From Carex sylvatica (Eukaryota > Streptophyta > Magnoliopsida > Poales > Cyperaceae), in contig CAXKVR010000163.1 of the NCBI GenBank assembly GCA_964058845.1, forward strand, positions 1 to 60,905: a stretch of DNA of 60,905 bases. The letters are read 5' to 3'. Positions 23,877 through 36,446 of this stretch are shown here, piece by piece. The stretch's first letter is position 1, and each line of letters begins with the position of its first letter. The translations under genes and the position numbers were made by a program. Below the pieces are notes generated by a model. The model was not told the DNA's origin and made no database searches. It saw nothing but the letters and a program-made list of their open reading frames with translations.

Positions 23877-24659
23877 ATTGAGCCCAAAATCCTTCTGTTG
23901 CGCTCCTTTCATCATATTTATATCCATTTTGGAAATAAATGTGCTGTGATTTCAAAGGAATCACAGGACATGTGATTTCAAATCTACCTTTTTCATTCTA
24001 TAAATTGCATGAATTTCAAAAACAATTATTTTTTATGTATGAATTTTAAAACAGATGAATGGATGAATTTAGAATAACATGGTTATGTGATTCCAATCAC
24101 AGTAAATTTATATCCGTTTTAGAAACTTTATGTAATAAGATGATACCACTTGCTCCAAGCCAGGCCAGAGGTTTACTTAACCACTCCATAATTTTAAAAA
24201 TTATAATTATATATATTGAATTATTTTTCTAAACTTTTATATAATTAAAAACCCTCATATCAATGTGTGATTGTAGTCTAATAATTGGAATTTTATTATC
24301 ATCATGTGTAATTGTAGTCTAATAATTTTATTTTATTTTATGATAATAGAGACTCCAGAATCTAACTTTTTTAATTATAAATAAAAGATTGACGTCACCG
24401 AATATCATATTGCCGTCCAGAATGAGATGAGTGAGGCAAGTGGCAACTGTTGAGAAGAAGATTCTCGTTGAAGAAGCAAATTACACAAGATTGTTTGAGC
24501 CTATGTGAGTCTTTATAACAAAAAAAAAAATCCAAGAACCTAGAGTATTCCTCTGATGTATGACTTTTGCACTAGATTTAATTATTTTACCAATACATAA
24601 AAAATAAAAAGTATTACATACAACCAGACACACGATAAAAGACGAGCATGTATGTTTGC
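23877..24659. other. Intergenic DNA
   Basis: A diverged short repeat (ATGTGTGATTGTAGTCTAATAATT) occurs twice near 24263 and 24303. No gene is seen. Confidence 0.45.
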
Positions 24660-24667
24660 ACAGAATA

Positions 24668-25135
24668 TCAACGTCCCTTTCCTAAACGGAGCGGATATTT
24701 AGACTATCCGAAATTTAATAATTAGACCGAATTTATATAAAATAAAAATTAATATTTGTCTTTAGACTAAGTTTCAAACCACTAAACCACAACATCTTTT
24801 GTTACTATTTTTTTATTTGATATATATATTATATGAATAGATTATCTCTCATCTCTTATAAGTTCATTAATATTTATATTTAATTTTTTAATTAATATTT
24901 ATATTTTAGAAGTTTATATATCTTAATTATCCGATCATTATTTGTTTTATATCTATATTCGAATTCTCATCCGTGAACTATCCGTTCTATATCTGTTTAA
25001 GACGGATTTAATTTTGAATTTTAATATCCGTTTAATATTCGTATCTGTATTCGTATTCACTCATTATTCGACAGATGCAAATATAGTATCAGTATTATCT
25101 GCTCGTATCCGCTCCGTTTTTACCACTAGGGACGA
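24668..25135. mobile_element. Probable non-autonomous DNA transposon with ATCCG-type subterminal motifs
   Basis: AAACGGAGCGGAT near 24687 is matched in inverted form by ATCCGCTCCGTTTTT near 25107, and many ATCCG/CGGAT-like words lie between. This pattern is common in hAT-like non-autonomous elements. The exact ends and target duplication are not resolved. Confidence 0.45.
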
Positions 25136-25759
25136 CACATATTTAATATTTTCTCTATTTTTTTAAAATGGTTCTTGCTATTTTAATGATTTTAAAAAGT
25201 CAGTTTGAGCTAAAACGACCTTCAACGCCTACCTCGGGACATGAAATCTCGCCAAATCTACGTTTAAATCACAGCGTACCCCCACAATTGTTATTTTCTT
25301 TTTCTTTTTCTTTTTCTTTTCTTCTTTCATATTTGTTGTTTCCAAACCTGCGAAATCCATTAAGGGCCGGCAGTAGCTGATCTCATGAATTTTGGGAGGA
25401 AAAATGACTTCATCCATATTTTTTCCCGCTGACTGTTCGAACGCTAGTTGTAATGGTCATTCTCGATATCCACATGATTCTTTTATCCTTTTCTTTCTTC
25501 ATCACTTGTAAGAAAAAAATATATATATCAAGGCTCCGGTTTTTTTTCTCAAGAGCTGAAGCTTCTTTTTTTTTTTTTTGTTATCAAGAAAACATTAATT
25601 ACAAGAAGGCATTAATTTGTATTGTTATATATGAGTACATTTTCACGACCTTAACTTTAAAAAAAAGAAGCAAAAATATATAAAATGATTTGTAACAGTA
25701 AAAAGTTAAACCAGTTTAAAATACATAAATCAAAAAAATGAAACACAACTTCTTCTTCT

Positions 25760-26560
25760 TCTTTTTGAAAAAGTGGTCACCCACCGATTTCATTAGAAAC
25801 CATAATATTATTTGCTTCCAACTCCAAACAACTGGAGAAGAAAACACATACAGTTTGTACCAAAAAAACAAAAAGGTTGTTCGATAGAAATAGGCCTAGT
25901 CAAACATTCAAAGAATAGAACGAAAACATAAAAAATAATCATCAGACAACATCAGAAACTCCTAACAACATCAAATAACAAACAATTCCTAATCATTTAG
26001 AAACTTTAACCCAAGCATATGGATTAATCTTCTTGTGTCAGCGTAGGGTGCTCGACCTATATCTCTGAATTCCTCTCTTGGACTATTTCCTGTTGTCCTA
26101 ATACAATCAGATCCTGAGAAGGCAAGGCATTAGTGTCCAAAGACATAATTAAAGACAAATTAAGCAATGAGTCATTATTTAAAATTTTACATTAAAATGT
26201 AGCTAAATCAATAATTTTGGAGCCAATGACATTTAAAGTAGTCATATGAAATTGTTGAAAACATAACTTATTTCTTTCAAGCCATATCCGCCAAAGTACA
26301 TCAGCTCAGACAAGCTCTACTAAAGGCTTATCTTTAAGAGGAATAGAAACATTACTAACCATATATCATCCATAGTAGATCCCTCAAACATAAAGTTATT
26401 ATGTTGAGCAATTAAATTTCATATTTGAAAAGAGAAGGGGCATTGCACAAAAAGATGATTAGTGAATTCAAAAAAACCACAAAAATAACATGATATATTA
26501 CCTATCCAACATTTGTGAGAAAGATTTTTCTTAGTTAACAATTTATTACACAAATAACAT
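25760..26560 (-). pseudogene. LINE (L1-type) ORF2 C-terminal relic
   Basis: Minus-strand reading gives the zinc-binding zf-RVT pattern: LTKKNLSHKCWIG, then CYFCGFFEFTNHLF, QCPFSFQIW, and downstream LWRIWLERN. These are typical of the end of plant L1-type ORF2. Frames are broken by stops, and no reverse transcriptase core is visible to the right, so this is a 5'-truncated dead copy. Confidence 0.7.
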
Positions 26561-27665
26561 TTCAACTATTTTAAATACATAAATCCATAAATTGAAACAC
26601 AAAGCTTAAAGTAATTTAAATACACAAATAGCACTTTAATAGTACAATAATAATTGATTAAGCACAAAAATTAAAATAATTAAACAAAATATAATTTAGA
26701 AGTACATGAAATTTTTAATTGAACAAAATACAAGACTAATTTTTAAGTTAAGTTTATATATTAATTATAATAAGTGATTAGTATCAATACACTTAATATA
26801 ATTTTATTTTATTATTACATCTTCTATAAAAAGAAAATAATTAACTTCCTAACAAATTTTCCATGCATTTACCGAATACCTATATTCTAAATTTTTTTAT
26901 AAATTAAATAACTTTGATTTTGATAAATTAAAATTCTCATTCCCATATTAAAAATTTTCATTCTTACAAAATTTTCTTGTTATCGAACAGATTCTAAGAG
27001 TGTGTGAGAGAAAAACAAGGAAAAGAAAAAAGATAAGAGTAAACGCTTAACTCCCTCTGTACTTTAATTTGAAGATTATAATATTTAAATTCTTTGTATA
27101 TAGAGTTCATTCTCTTTCTTCTCTTTTTTTTTTCTATTTTCATTTTTCTTTCAAAATTTAATATTTTGGAGCAAGTAAACATGGTCCAAATAATCAGTCT
27201 TTGGTTCAGTAACAAAAATAATATTCTCTAAGTAAAAAATTGTAGGTCAAAATTTGAATAAAGATTGCTAGTGGATATTAAAAACAGTTGAATGACTTAA
27301 TCTCTAACTTTAAAAATAAAATAAAAATGACCCGACCAATTCCAGTCAATTCCGATCCCTCCTCTCTCTTTTCCAGAAACACACCTTAATTATCATTGTA
27401 TAAGTTTTACCAAAACAATAATAACAAAAGGAAATATGGAAAAGAAATGCCTGTAAACTGTTTGCACAAAATGGTATTATATTTCCTTTCTTTTAAGAAA
27501 ATCTGAAAACGCATTAAGTAGTACTTAATTAACTCAAATAATGTTTTTAAAGGTCAGTTGACCGAAAGCCGATTGACAACTGTATTAAAGAAAATTATTT
27601 ACATCTTAATTAACTCAAATAATATTATTATTATTATCTAATGCTGTAAGATCCTTTTCGGCCCA
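26561..27665. other. AT-rich intergenic DNA
   Basis: No gene or defined repeat is visible. Open frames here are lysine/arginine low-complexity translations. Confidence 0.5.
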
Positions 27666-27673
27666 CTGATGGG

Positions 27674-28095
27674 TAGAGTGGAAAACATGTGCCGTGTCGT
27701 GACCAAGTGAAAGTGATTCGTGCCGTGCCATGACCAAAATGTCAAGGGGTGGTCACGGCACGCGAATGGTCACGGCATGGGAGTCACGCTGTGACTCAAA
27801 TGCCGTGTCCAAACATAGCTGGTCACGTTTCTCATGTTTAACTATTTTTTCATAATTTAAGTTAGTTTCTTCAAGATTCACCATTTGATTAAGACCTAAC
27901 GATCCTAATTACACGTGACTCGCGTGATTACGTGACGTGCTATGACCGGATCTTTCGCATACCGTGACCAAAATGTCAAGGGGTGGTCACGGCACGTGAC
28001 ACGCGAGTCACAGCACGGAACAATAACACGTGTCATGCCGTAGCCGTGCTGTTCCGTGACGGAGCCGGCTCCGCCATGCCATTTTTTCCAAACTA
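27674..28095. mobile_element. hAT-type MITE with GTCACGGCACG palindromes, copy 1
   Basis: The ends TAGAGTGGAAAA and TTTTCCAAACTA are imperfect inverted repeats. The flanks CTGATGGG and CTGACGGA agree at 6 of 8 positions (8-bp duplication, hAT-type). The interior carries many GTGCCGTGACC and GGTCACGGCACG words in both orientations. A second copy lies at 50825-51251. Confidence 0.75.
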
Positions 28096-28103
28096 CTGAC
28101 GGA

Positions 28104-29299
28104 AATGAATGTAGGCATAGAAAAAGTGAAAATTTAAACTGCTTTTTACTGTTAGTGTAGAAAGAAAAAAATTTAGTTGAACAACGCGAACGAACACGTC
28201 CTAAATATCGGGTTCAGAATACGTTCAAATTTTTCTTACACCGTACGATTAAAATTTCACCAAAATAGTATTAATTGATTATAATTAACATCTTAATTCT
28301 TATCCGTTAGAAAGAGAAGTTTCTTCGTCTTCTCTTCTCAAATCACTTCAAAAAAAGCTGATATGCAATAATGCAAAGGAAGCAATTATCTCACCTAACT
28401 GGGCCCGCAGTTCTCCTTTAAAAAAAAAAAGTTTATGTTTCCACACATGAGCAATTTTTTCTCTCTTGTTCTCTTTTGTCCAGACACACACATTATGATG
28501 TATACATAAGGTCCTTTTGTCTTATCTGTTATTGTGGGATTAATATTATGGTTCAATCTAGATAAACTTTTTTTAACCACATATTTGAATATGCCGCACA
28601 TGTTAGAACATTTAGAAATGAAAATATGATTTCTCAAAACTAATTTTATGATACAATAAAATAACTTTTTAGCATATTTTTATAATCAATCTCGTGTATA
28701 TTCGTATCTACGGGTTCTCAACTTTTTTAAAGTTAATTCTCATCCTGTTAAATTATATCCAATACAATCTTGTAACAAACGAACATGCCATATACAAAGG
28801 TTATATGCAATGGAGTGGAGGGAAGTGTTGGTATTATTTCGTTTAAAAAAAGACATTATCGCCCTGAGACAACGACAGAGGAGAAAGTGGGAAAAGAGAT
28901 GGAGAGAATTTTTTATTTTGAGAAATTTATATATGTACCTATTGTAACTTCATGATTTAAATATTTTCCAATAAAAATTAAAAATTTAGTTATTTCTCCA
29001 TCTAAATTTACTCATTTTATTAATATACACATTTCTATATTTAATCACTTAAAATTTCAATTTAATATTAATTAAAATTTAAATGTATTGTTTTACACCC
29101 ATCTAAATCTTCCATCTCTCCTTCCCGCTACTCTTTCCAATCCCTATGTTTAATGCAAAATTGATGTAACGTGATTATAAAGCAGTTTGGCTATTGTCGA
29201 ACACCTCACTTGAGAAATGCAAAGAAAATTTATATTGTGCGCTACTCAGGGCAACATTTTTGCATATTTTAAGTTCTCGCGAGCTCTCTTATATATATT
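28104..29299. other. AT-rich intergenic DNA
   Basis: No gene or clear repeat is visible. Confidence 0.5.
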
Positions 29300-29611
29300 A
29301 ACTCTGAGGACATTATTGTTTCTTATATTTTGATAAATAGGATCAGAAGTTTCAATTATTTGATTTGCTTTCCTAATTTATATTCTTTTAATATAACAAT
29401 GTAAACTCTGAGGACATTATTGTTTCTTATATTTTGACAAATAGGGTTAGAAGTTTCAATTATTTAATTTGCTTTCCTAATTTATATTCTTTTAATGTAA
29501 CAATGTAAATTCTGAGGACATTATTGTTTCTTATATTTTGACAAATAGGGTCAGAAGTTTCAATTATTTGATTTGCTTTCCTAATTTATATTCTTTTAAT
29601 GTAACAATGTA
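29300..29611. repeat. Three 104-bp tandem repeats
   Basis: Units at 29300-29403, 29404-29507 and 29508-29611 begin AACTCTGAGGACATTATTG (third unit AATTCTG...) and differ at only a few positions. Units 2 and 3 share changes absent from unit 1 (GACAAATAGGG, AATGTAACAATG), so they are the most recent duplicates. Confidence 0.93.
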
Positions 29612-29737
29612 ATTACATTTACTTCAGTTTTAAACTTTTAATTAATTTTCTTTGCTTTAGGTGTTGGGCAAGTCTTGTCTATTTTAATATTTTGTTTTTG
29701 TTTTGACATTAGTCCGTAGGTACACACACTCTCTAAA

Positions 29738-29806
29738 TTCTGCTAGTTAGAATCGAACTTAGGAATTTCCACATGGGAGAATATGCCTCAGCCACTGTGC
29801 TACACA
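29738..29806 (-). repeat. tRNA-derived SINE-like remnant
   Basis: The minus strand reads TGTAGCACAGTGGCTGAGG (A-box-like), then AAGTTCGATTCTAAC (B-box-like) about 40 bases later. It is not a complete tRNA. Confidence 0.5.
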
Positions 29807-29970
29807 GTGCTTGTCTATTTCAAATTGCTTTGTAATCAGGTCACATGAATTTTGCATTAAATAAAGGGAAAGGGAGAGTAGCAGGAAGGTGCTTGTCTAT
29901 TTCAAATTGCTTTGTAATCAGGTCACATGAATTTTGCATTAAATAAAGGGAAAGGGAGAGTAGCAGGAAG
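29807..29970. repeat. Perfect 82-bp tandem duplication
   Basis: 29807-29888 and 29889-29970 are identical by eye (starting GTGCTTGTCTATTTC, ending AGCAGGAAG). The first copy starts at the edge of the SINE-like remnant. Confidence 0.92.
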
Positions 29971-30254
29971 GAGAGACGGAAGTATTAGATGGGGTAAAAT
30001 TGTCAATTTAAAATTTTCGAAAGGTGTGGAAAAGCTTCGGACAATGCTAAAGACATTTTGACCAGTGTGGTAAAAAATGGCCAGATCGATTACTTGTTGG
30101 CGACTAAATTATTACCGATTTTTCTAATTAATCAGTTGATTATTTACAATTATAATTAATTATTTTTTATTATTTCTAATTAATTGTTTGATAGTATTTA
30201 TTCTGAGACGGAACTAAAAATTCATGATAGGAATGCTAAAATTAAAATAAGCAA

Positions 30255-30340
30255 TATGTTATTGGTGAGAATTGAATCCAAGCTCTCCACAACAATAAAG
30301 TAAGTCTTAACTACTAAGCTACAAGTAGACACATGGTAAT
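30255..30340 (-). repeat. tRNA-derived SINE-like remnant
   Basis: The minus strand reads TGTAGCTTAGTAGTTAAGAC (A-box-like) and CTTGGATTCAATTCTC (B-box-like). No tRNA fold. Confidence 0.5.
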
Positions 30341-31110
30341 TTATAAGAGGGATTAGGTTATATAAAAAGTTCTAAAGAATAAAATTCAATTAAATTTTAA
30401 TATACATAATTAAAATTTTAAAATTATAGAGTAGCTTAACACCCATCCACCCTGACTCTATCTTTCCAACCAGGCAATAAGAATAGTATGCTAAATGTAT
30501 GAAACTAACTAACCGTTAAAATAAAGTATCCAGAACAACTAATTTTTTTTTTGTTATGAATTCAATATTCATTAATTCATAACGGTGTAAAAAGAAAGAC
30601 AATTTTGATTAACGTAACAAATATTTGAATAATGATAGTCAAATATATGAAGTTTGTACAATTATCCAGAAATGCAGAAATGTCTTAAGAATTATAATTT
30701 TATATTTGTATTACGTGTTAAATATAACTGTCTAAATATTAAAATAAACCAGTTAGGTGTTTACAGGAATAAAATTTGTTAATATTATACGCCTTGATGA
30801 TTGTAACTTTATATCACGTGCTAAATAAGAAAATTTATTTGTTTCTTAGAAACACTTACATGTTAAAAGCAATTAGCCAAGTTTGTGATAATAAAACAAT
30901 AGTCATTAATATGTGGAGAGAATTATATAAACAATATATTAATTTTGATGGAAGTGATGACATTTGAAGACTTTAATGTCTCTTTAAGTACTATTGCAAG
31001 AGCAATTATGAACAAACATATAAATCCGTATCATCAAGTTGTTATATTTCATGCTAAAAAAAATCAAATAGTATAATATTAAAAATAATTAACTTAATTT
31101 TATTTATATA
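30341..31110. other. AT-rich intergenic DNA
   Basis: No gene is visible. Confidence 0.5.
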
Positions 31111-31493
31111 GAGTCCGGCTACTATGTTAGCAGTGACATTTTAGCTTAAGTGCTACCAACTTCAAAATATATTGAATATACAAGAAATAACAAATTTATA
31201 CCGTTCAAACCGATATAATTCACAAGTAATGTGTTTAAATATAAAATTGATAAACTTTTGAATTAATTTTATATAAAATTGAGTGGTTAACAAATAAAGA
31301 TATTTAAGTTAATTTTAATATATTTTTTATTATGCTTTTATTGTTTGACTTCAAACTAAATAATTTTGAAAAATTATAAATTTTATATAAATTTTATATG
31401 TAAATGCATAGATTAGTTTGCACGGTTTAGATTTTCATTTGAATCCTATCTGATAGGTTTTGAAGACCGTTGAAGATCGGTATTGCCGAACTC
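31111..31493. mobile_element. Diverged fold-back MITE
   Basis: The ends GAGTCCGGCTA and the inverse of TATTGCCGAACTC match imperfectly. The internal words ACCGTTCAAACCGAT and CACGGTTTAGATTTTC lie near symmetric positions. The flanks are TATATA-rich, so a duplication cannot be fixed. The layout resembles the other fold-back MITEs here but is older. Confidence 0.5.
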
Positions 31494-33037
31494 TATATAA
31501 TACTAGTGTGTTACAACGGAGTTGTATTATTATAAGATTGAACTTTAAAATTGAACATACAAGTAAATAAATAATAAATAGTAGTAGAAGATAGCATGCA
31601 TATTTTTTTTTTTCAAGATTATTTGCAATACAAATAATCCATGTATACTAAATTCGAAGAAGAAACAAATAATTGTTTTATTTCTTCATTCGACACTAAT
31701 GGTGAAAAAACATATTCTTGTTTATTAATACCAAACAAGTATTGGTTATTAAAACTAACTTAATAAAGATGAACATAAATTGTTGTCAAAATAAGATGAG
31801 TGAAACTGTAGTAAATTATATCATTTTCTTCATATTATTTTAGTGCATTTCGAGATTTTCAATCAAGAGATTTTGAAGGTTAAAACCACAATTGGTCAGT
31901 ATGGTTATGGTAATCTCGTTAGGCTTTAGATTTTATGTTTTTAACATTTAATGTTTTTTATTTTGAAATGCAATAAGTTTCAAGAGAAATTCAAAAATGC
32001 GCTTAATTTACCATATTCAGATGGATGATAAATGTAGATGTCGGTTTCTGTGACTTGTGCAAAGATCACGAAGGAGCAGGTTTGTATGAACATTAGAAAT
32101 TTATGTAAATAAGTTTTGATAAATGATGCTAATATGCAACTATAGTCATAACCTATATGAATTGAGTTTGAACATAACAGTAAATGTACAATTTGGCTGG
32201 ACAAAGACCTCTTTAATATAAGTTAATTTACTTACCAAGTTACATAGAAAGAGAATTGATTTGCTTTTTGGAGGCCTTAATTTTTTCATATGCCGTAGAA
32301 ATTTGTATAAAAACAAATAAAGAGAAATAAAGAAATAGAGAAAAGTTTGATTCTATACAAATAAGGCAAAATGAGAAAACAGGGAAACTAATAAAAAAAA
32401 TCACTAAAATGCAATTTATTTAATTTTAATTATAACATATTGTGTGGTCATGTGTGGTGGGTATATTTTTAACTATATTTAGACTTCTACACGTAAAAAA
32501 TATGTATTTAATTAAAAGAAGACAAATTATTTGATTGGATGATTGAGATTAAATCTGAAATTTCATCTTTCAATCATAGCCGTTGACGGATCAAACACCC
32601 AACATACTTAATAATAGAATGGATATATATATATATATTCAAACTTCAAAATAATTGGCTACTAGAAGGTCAAAGAGCGGGATGGAGATATTATGTTTGG
32701 ACAAAATTAATTAATTTCTTAATTTTTTTTCCATATTTGAATTTCGTTTTATTTTTGTTTAGAGCTAGAGCTAGAAATCCTGATTCCGTATCGATCATTT
32801 ATTGAATTTTACTGATACGCCAACGCCAACCCCCCCTGTGGGCTGCTGCTATTCATATCTCTTTTTGTGATTCTAATTTTTTTTTTTAAGATGAACAAAG
32901 TTGACTTTCAAGTCTTTTAAAGCCTCCTTAGGTTCTCCTCATTCTCAGCAGTTCTCCATTATCATAAGAATCGGAGATCTGATTTCACTACTTTCAGTGA
33001 TTTAACCACACATAGATTAACCATACTGCCAGCGAAG
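31494..33037. other. Intergenic DNA upstream of transporter C
   Basis: No gene is visible until the probable leader of transporter C. From about 32900 the sequence becomes less AT-rich and CT/TC-rich, as in plant leaders. Confidence 0.5.
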
Positions 33038-33136
33038 ATGCGAGCATCTGAGATTCAATTGGATACCATGGAGATACTTTATTTTATTCGACAAATACTG
33101 GGCTCTCAATTTTGGTTAGCTTTGGAGAGAGGGTAA
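33038..33136 (+). CDS. Possible upstream ORF (32 codons) in the leader of transporter C
   Basis: An ATG opens a frame of 32 codons (MRASEIQLDTMEILYF, ending LALERG) that stops at 33134-33136, about 215 bases before the transporter C start. If the transcript begins upstream, it could reduce or regulate translation. The transcript start is not known: no strong TATA box is seen, so the ORF may also be chance or lie in the promoter. Confidence 0.3.
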   Translation: MRASEIQLDTMEILYFIRQILGSQFWLALERG

Positions 33137-33351
33137 ACCATCACTTTCATCACCTCCCTCTCGCTTTCCACCTTACTGGACACGGCCTATGATATATTCC
33201 TTGCAAAAACCCATCGATATCATCCCAATCAGATTACTTTTCTCCCCTCGTACCGTTATCAATCCGCAACTTCTCATTCTCTTTCAAAACACTAATACGA
33301 CGCTAATTAATCTCTCCAATCACTAATTCCATCAGCTGAGAAATCGTAACA

Positions 33352-36091
33352 ATGGACAACACAACGATTTCAATCGCGTACCAGTCGACACCACCATCAG
33401 TGCCGGACTGGTTGAACAAGGGAGACAACGCATGGCAGCTGATCGCCGCAACAATGGTTGGGATGCAGTCGATGCCTGGCCTCGTGGTTCTGTACGGTAG
33501 CATTGTGAAGAAGAAATGGGCCGTGAATTCAGCCTTCATGGCGCTATATGCCTTCGCATCCACCCTCATCGTATGGGTCCTTGTCGGTTACAAAATGGCA
33601 TTCGGTGACCGGCTTCTTCCCTTCTGGGGCAAGGCGGGGACGGCGCTTTCCCAGACATACCTTATCCAGCGTGCGCACCTCCCCGCCACTGTGCGCCACT
33701 ACAAAAACGGTACTATAGAGACGCCCATGACAGAGCCATTCTACCCCCAGGCGACGCTTGTATTCTTTGAATTCGTATTCGCTGCGATCACTATAATATT
33801 GCTCGCCGGGTCGGTGCTCGGGCGGATGAACATCAAGGCGTGGATGGTTTTTGCGCCGCTGTGGCTGCTGCTTTCGTACACAATTGGAGCTTTTAGTCTC
33901 TGGGGTGGAGGGTTTTTGTACCACTGGGGTGTTATCGATTACTCCGGCGGTTATGTCATCCATCTCGCTTCGGGTGTTTCTGGATTTACCGCCGCATATT
34001 GGGTACAAATTCTTTTTTTTTCCATTTAGGTTTTCCTTTTTAATTTTCTCTTTTGTTGACTTGGTAATTTCTTGGTAAAGAGTTCACGTGTGCCATTTAG
34101 GCGGCTATGCCGAACTACCTAATTGGTACGGAATCAAGCGAAAATATTGACCGACTGGATTTTAGTGGGATTAAAATGTCAAAATCAAGGTCCCACCACA
34201 ATAAAATGTTTGGCGAATCTTTTTTTTTTTTTTTTTTTTCATTTTTGAAAAGAGTCACTCATTTGATAAAATTAATTAATAATATATTTTAATACAAGAA
34301 GACTGATGGAATTTCCATTCTGCTGCTTTTAATAACCAAATTAGCTATGCCCTGCTGTATTTATAAAAAATGTTACTTAATTTCCCCCTGTGATCTAAAT
34401 AAACTATTCTCCACATTCTTCTACAGAACTTTGTAGACTATTTCTAATGATGCACCCCAATGGCATTGTCAGGTGGGTCCCAGGCTGAAGAGTGACAGGG
34501 AGAGATTTTCACCGAACAACATCCTGCTGATGCTTACCGGTGCTGGTATGCTCTGGTTGGGCTGGTCGGGGTTCAATGGCGGTGCACCTTACGCCGCTAA
34601 TATCACCGCCGGAGTTGCCATTCTGAATACGCACGTCTGTGCGGCCACGAGCCTCCTTGTGTGGACACTTCTTGATGTAATTTTCTTCAGCAAGCCGTCG
34701 GTCATCGGTGCCGTCCAGGGCATGATGACAGGCCTCGTTTGCATCACTCCAGGAGCAGGTATAGAGATCTCGTTAGTTGTTTTCTACTTCGCAATGACAA
34801 AATAAACTGAATATCTGTATATTAACTCATAATTCAAAGGTTTAATTGAGAATCTTGCTAGAGGATGTCTAGTGTAGCTAACAGAGCAATTTAATACTGC
34901 GGTACAGTACAATTTGATAAAGCATAAGTGCATAACCATGTTAGAGTGTAGCTGAGCTGAGCTGTTAATACATAAACTACTCACTTGCCACAAAACAATT
35001 TTTGTTAATTACTGAAATTAGAATAAAACAGAGGTACTAGCTGTACAAGAACATAGAAATTTGGTGTTCTATTAGGACGATAAAAGTTATTCTTGTGCGC
35101 ACGTTTCCTGTCATTAACCTTAAAAGAAGGTCTAATCTGCCAAGTTGTCGGTCAAAAGTTGTGTGCTCTGTTTTTTAGTATAAACAGATTGACAACTATT
35201 AGATGCAACAAAGAAAGGGATAATTATAACAAAGCTTCTGAACTTTTTCACTCTATATTTGGTATTTACATTATCCAAAACCTTGCTGTAAAAATAAAGA
35301 TATATTTTTGTCAGAAAATATAAAAGACAACCAAAAAGCTACATCCACCATCCTTGCATCAAGTAGTCCTAGAAAGATATTATTAAATTAACAATCAAGA
35401 TTATTGTTTCTTGCATTTACAGAATTAATCATAAACATATTATAATATTCTTACCTTCCTCTTTACATCAAAATGAGTGAAAAGAAAACATAACAAAATA
35501 ATTAATAACAAGCATTAGTTAGAATAAATTATGCTCTATGTTGCAGGGCTTGTGCATACGTGGGCAGCAATTGTCATGGGCATATTCGCTGGCTGTGTAC
35601 CCTGGTTCACCATGATGGTCCTCCACAAGAAATCGGCATTGCTTCAAAAAGTCGATGACACACTTGCAGTTTTCCACACTCATGCAGTCGCCGGCTTGCT
35701 TGGAGGTGTCCTCACCGGCCTCCTGGCCGTCTCTGAGCTCTCCAGCTTCGATCTTCCCGTTGGTGAGAAAGGCACATTTTACGGCGGAGGCATCTCCCAA
35801 CTATTTAAACAGATTGTCGGCGCTTTGTTCATCATTGGATGGAACATCTTTGTGACGACCGTCATATTGCTCGCAATTGGATTGTTTATTCCCCTTAGGA
35901 TGACCGACGAGCAGCTAATGATCGGTGATGATGCGGCACATGGAGAGGAGGCATACGCACTATGGGGGGATGGAGATAAGTTTGATGCAACTAGGCATGA
36001 GACGATGGTGAGTAATACAGCCGGGGATGAGGATAATGTGCAGCGGCAGCTCAACATCATGGGTGCCCGGGGAGTCACTATTCAGTTGTAG
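33352..36091 (+). CDS. Ammonium transporter, AMT2 clade (AMT3-like), copy C
   Basis: Exons 33352-34002, 34473-34758 and 35547-36091 give 493 aa, with the same intron positions and phases as A and B but longer introns (0.47 and 0.79 kb). Asp196 and His204 of [13 protein letters not shown] and His358 of FHTHAVAG provide the pore residues. The regulatory tail [17 protein letters not shown] and GVTIQL end are kept. It is closest to copy A (shared [21 protein letters not shown]). Exon 1 is more GC-rich than its surroundings. The start is the first Met of a frame opening [15 protein letters not shown]; upstream stops block a longer reading. It should be an intact plasma-membrane ammonium transporter. 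Confidence 0.95.
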
Positions 36092-36387
36092 ATTGGAAAA
36101 TGTTGTAAAGAAAGAGAGATCGTACCATTGAGCTTCTTTGATAGTTTTTCTATTTTTTTATTTAATTTCTTTATTTTATAGGAACATAACTTGGTTCATG
36201 TATTTGTGTGAGACCAACAAATGACCATTATATTATTGCGAATTGTAACTTGCAAGAGAGTGTTATGGAATATTATTAAGACGCACCGATTCTAATTTGT
36301 ATAATGCAGATAGATATATTTGTAAGAACGCTTTATATTCAATACAAATTCTTGGTAGATGCTACCAAGGATAAAAAAAAAAATATA

Positions 36388-36426
<39 letters not shown>

Positions 36427-36446
<20 letters not shown>

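Noticed and set aside
25229..25417. Lysine-rich minus-strand frame and similar low-complexity frames (26994-27215, 36304-36510, 49126-49335)
   Set aside because: They are translations of poly-T/poly-A or microsatellite tracts without protein features.
29300..29611. Possible CRISPR-like array
   Set aside because: The 104-bp units are whole tandem repeats with no unique spacers, in plant nuclear DNA.
33544..34008. 154-codon minus-strand open frame opposite transporter C exon 1
   Set aside because: It is the antisense of a well-conserved transporter exon, with no family resemblance; similar antisense frames occur opposite copies A and B.
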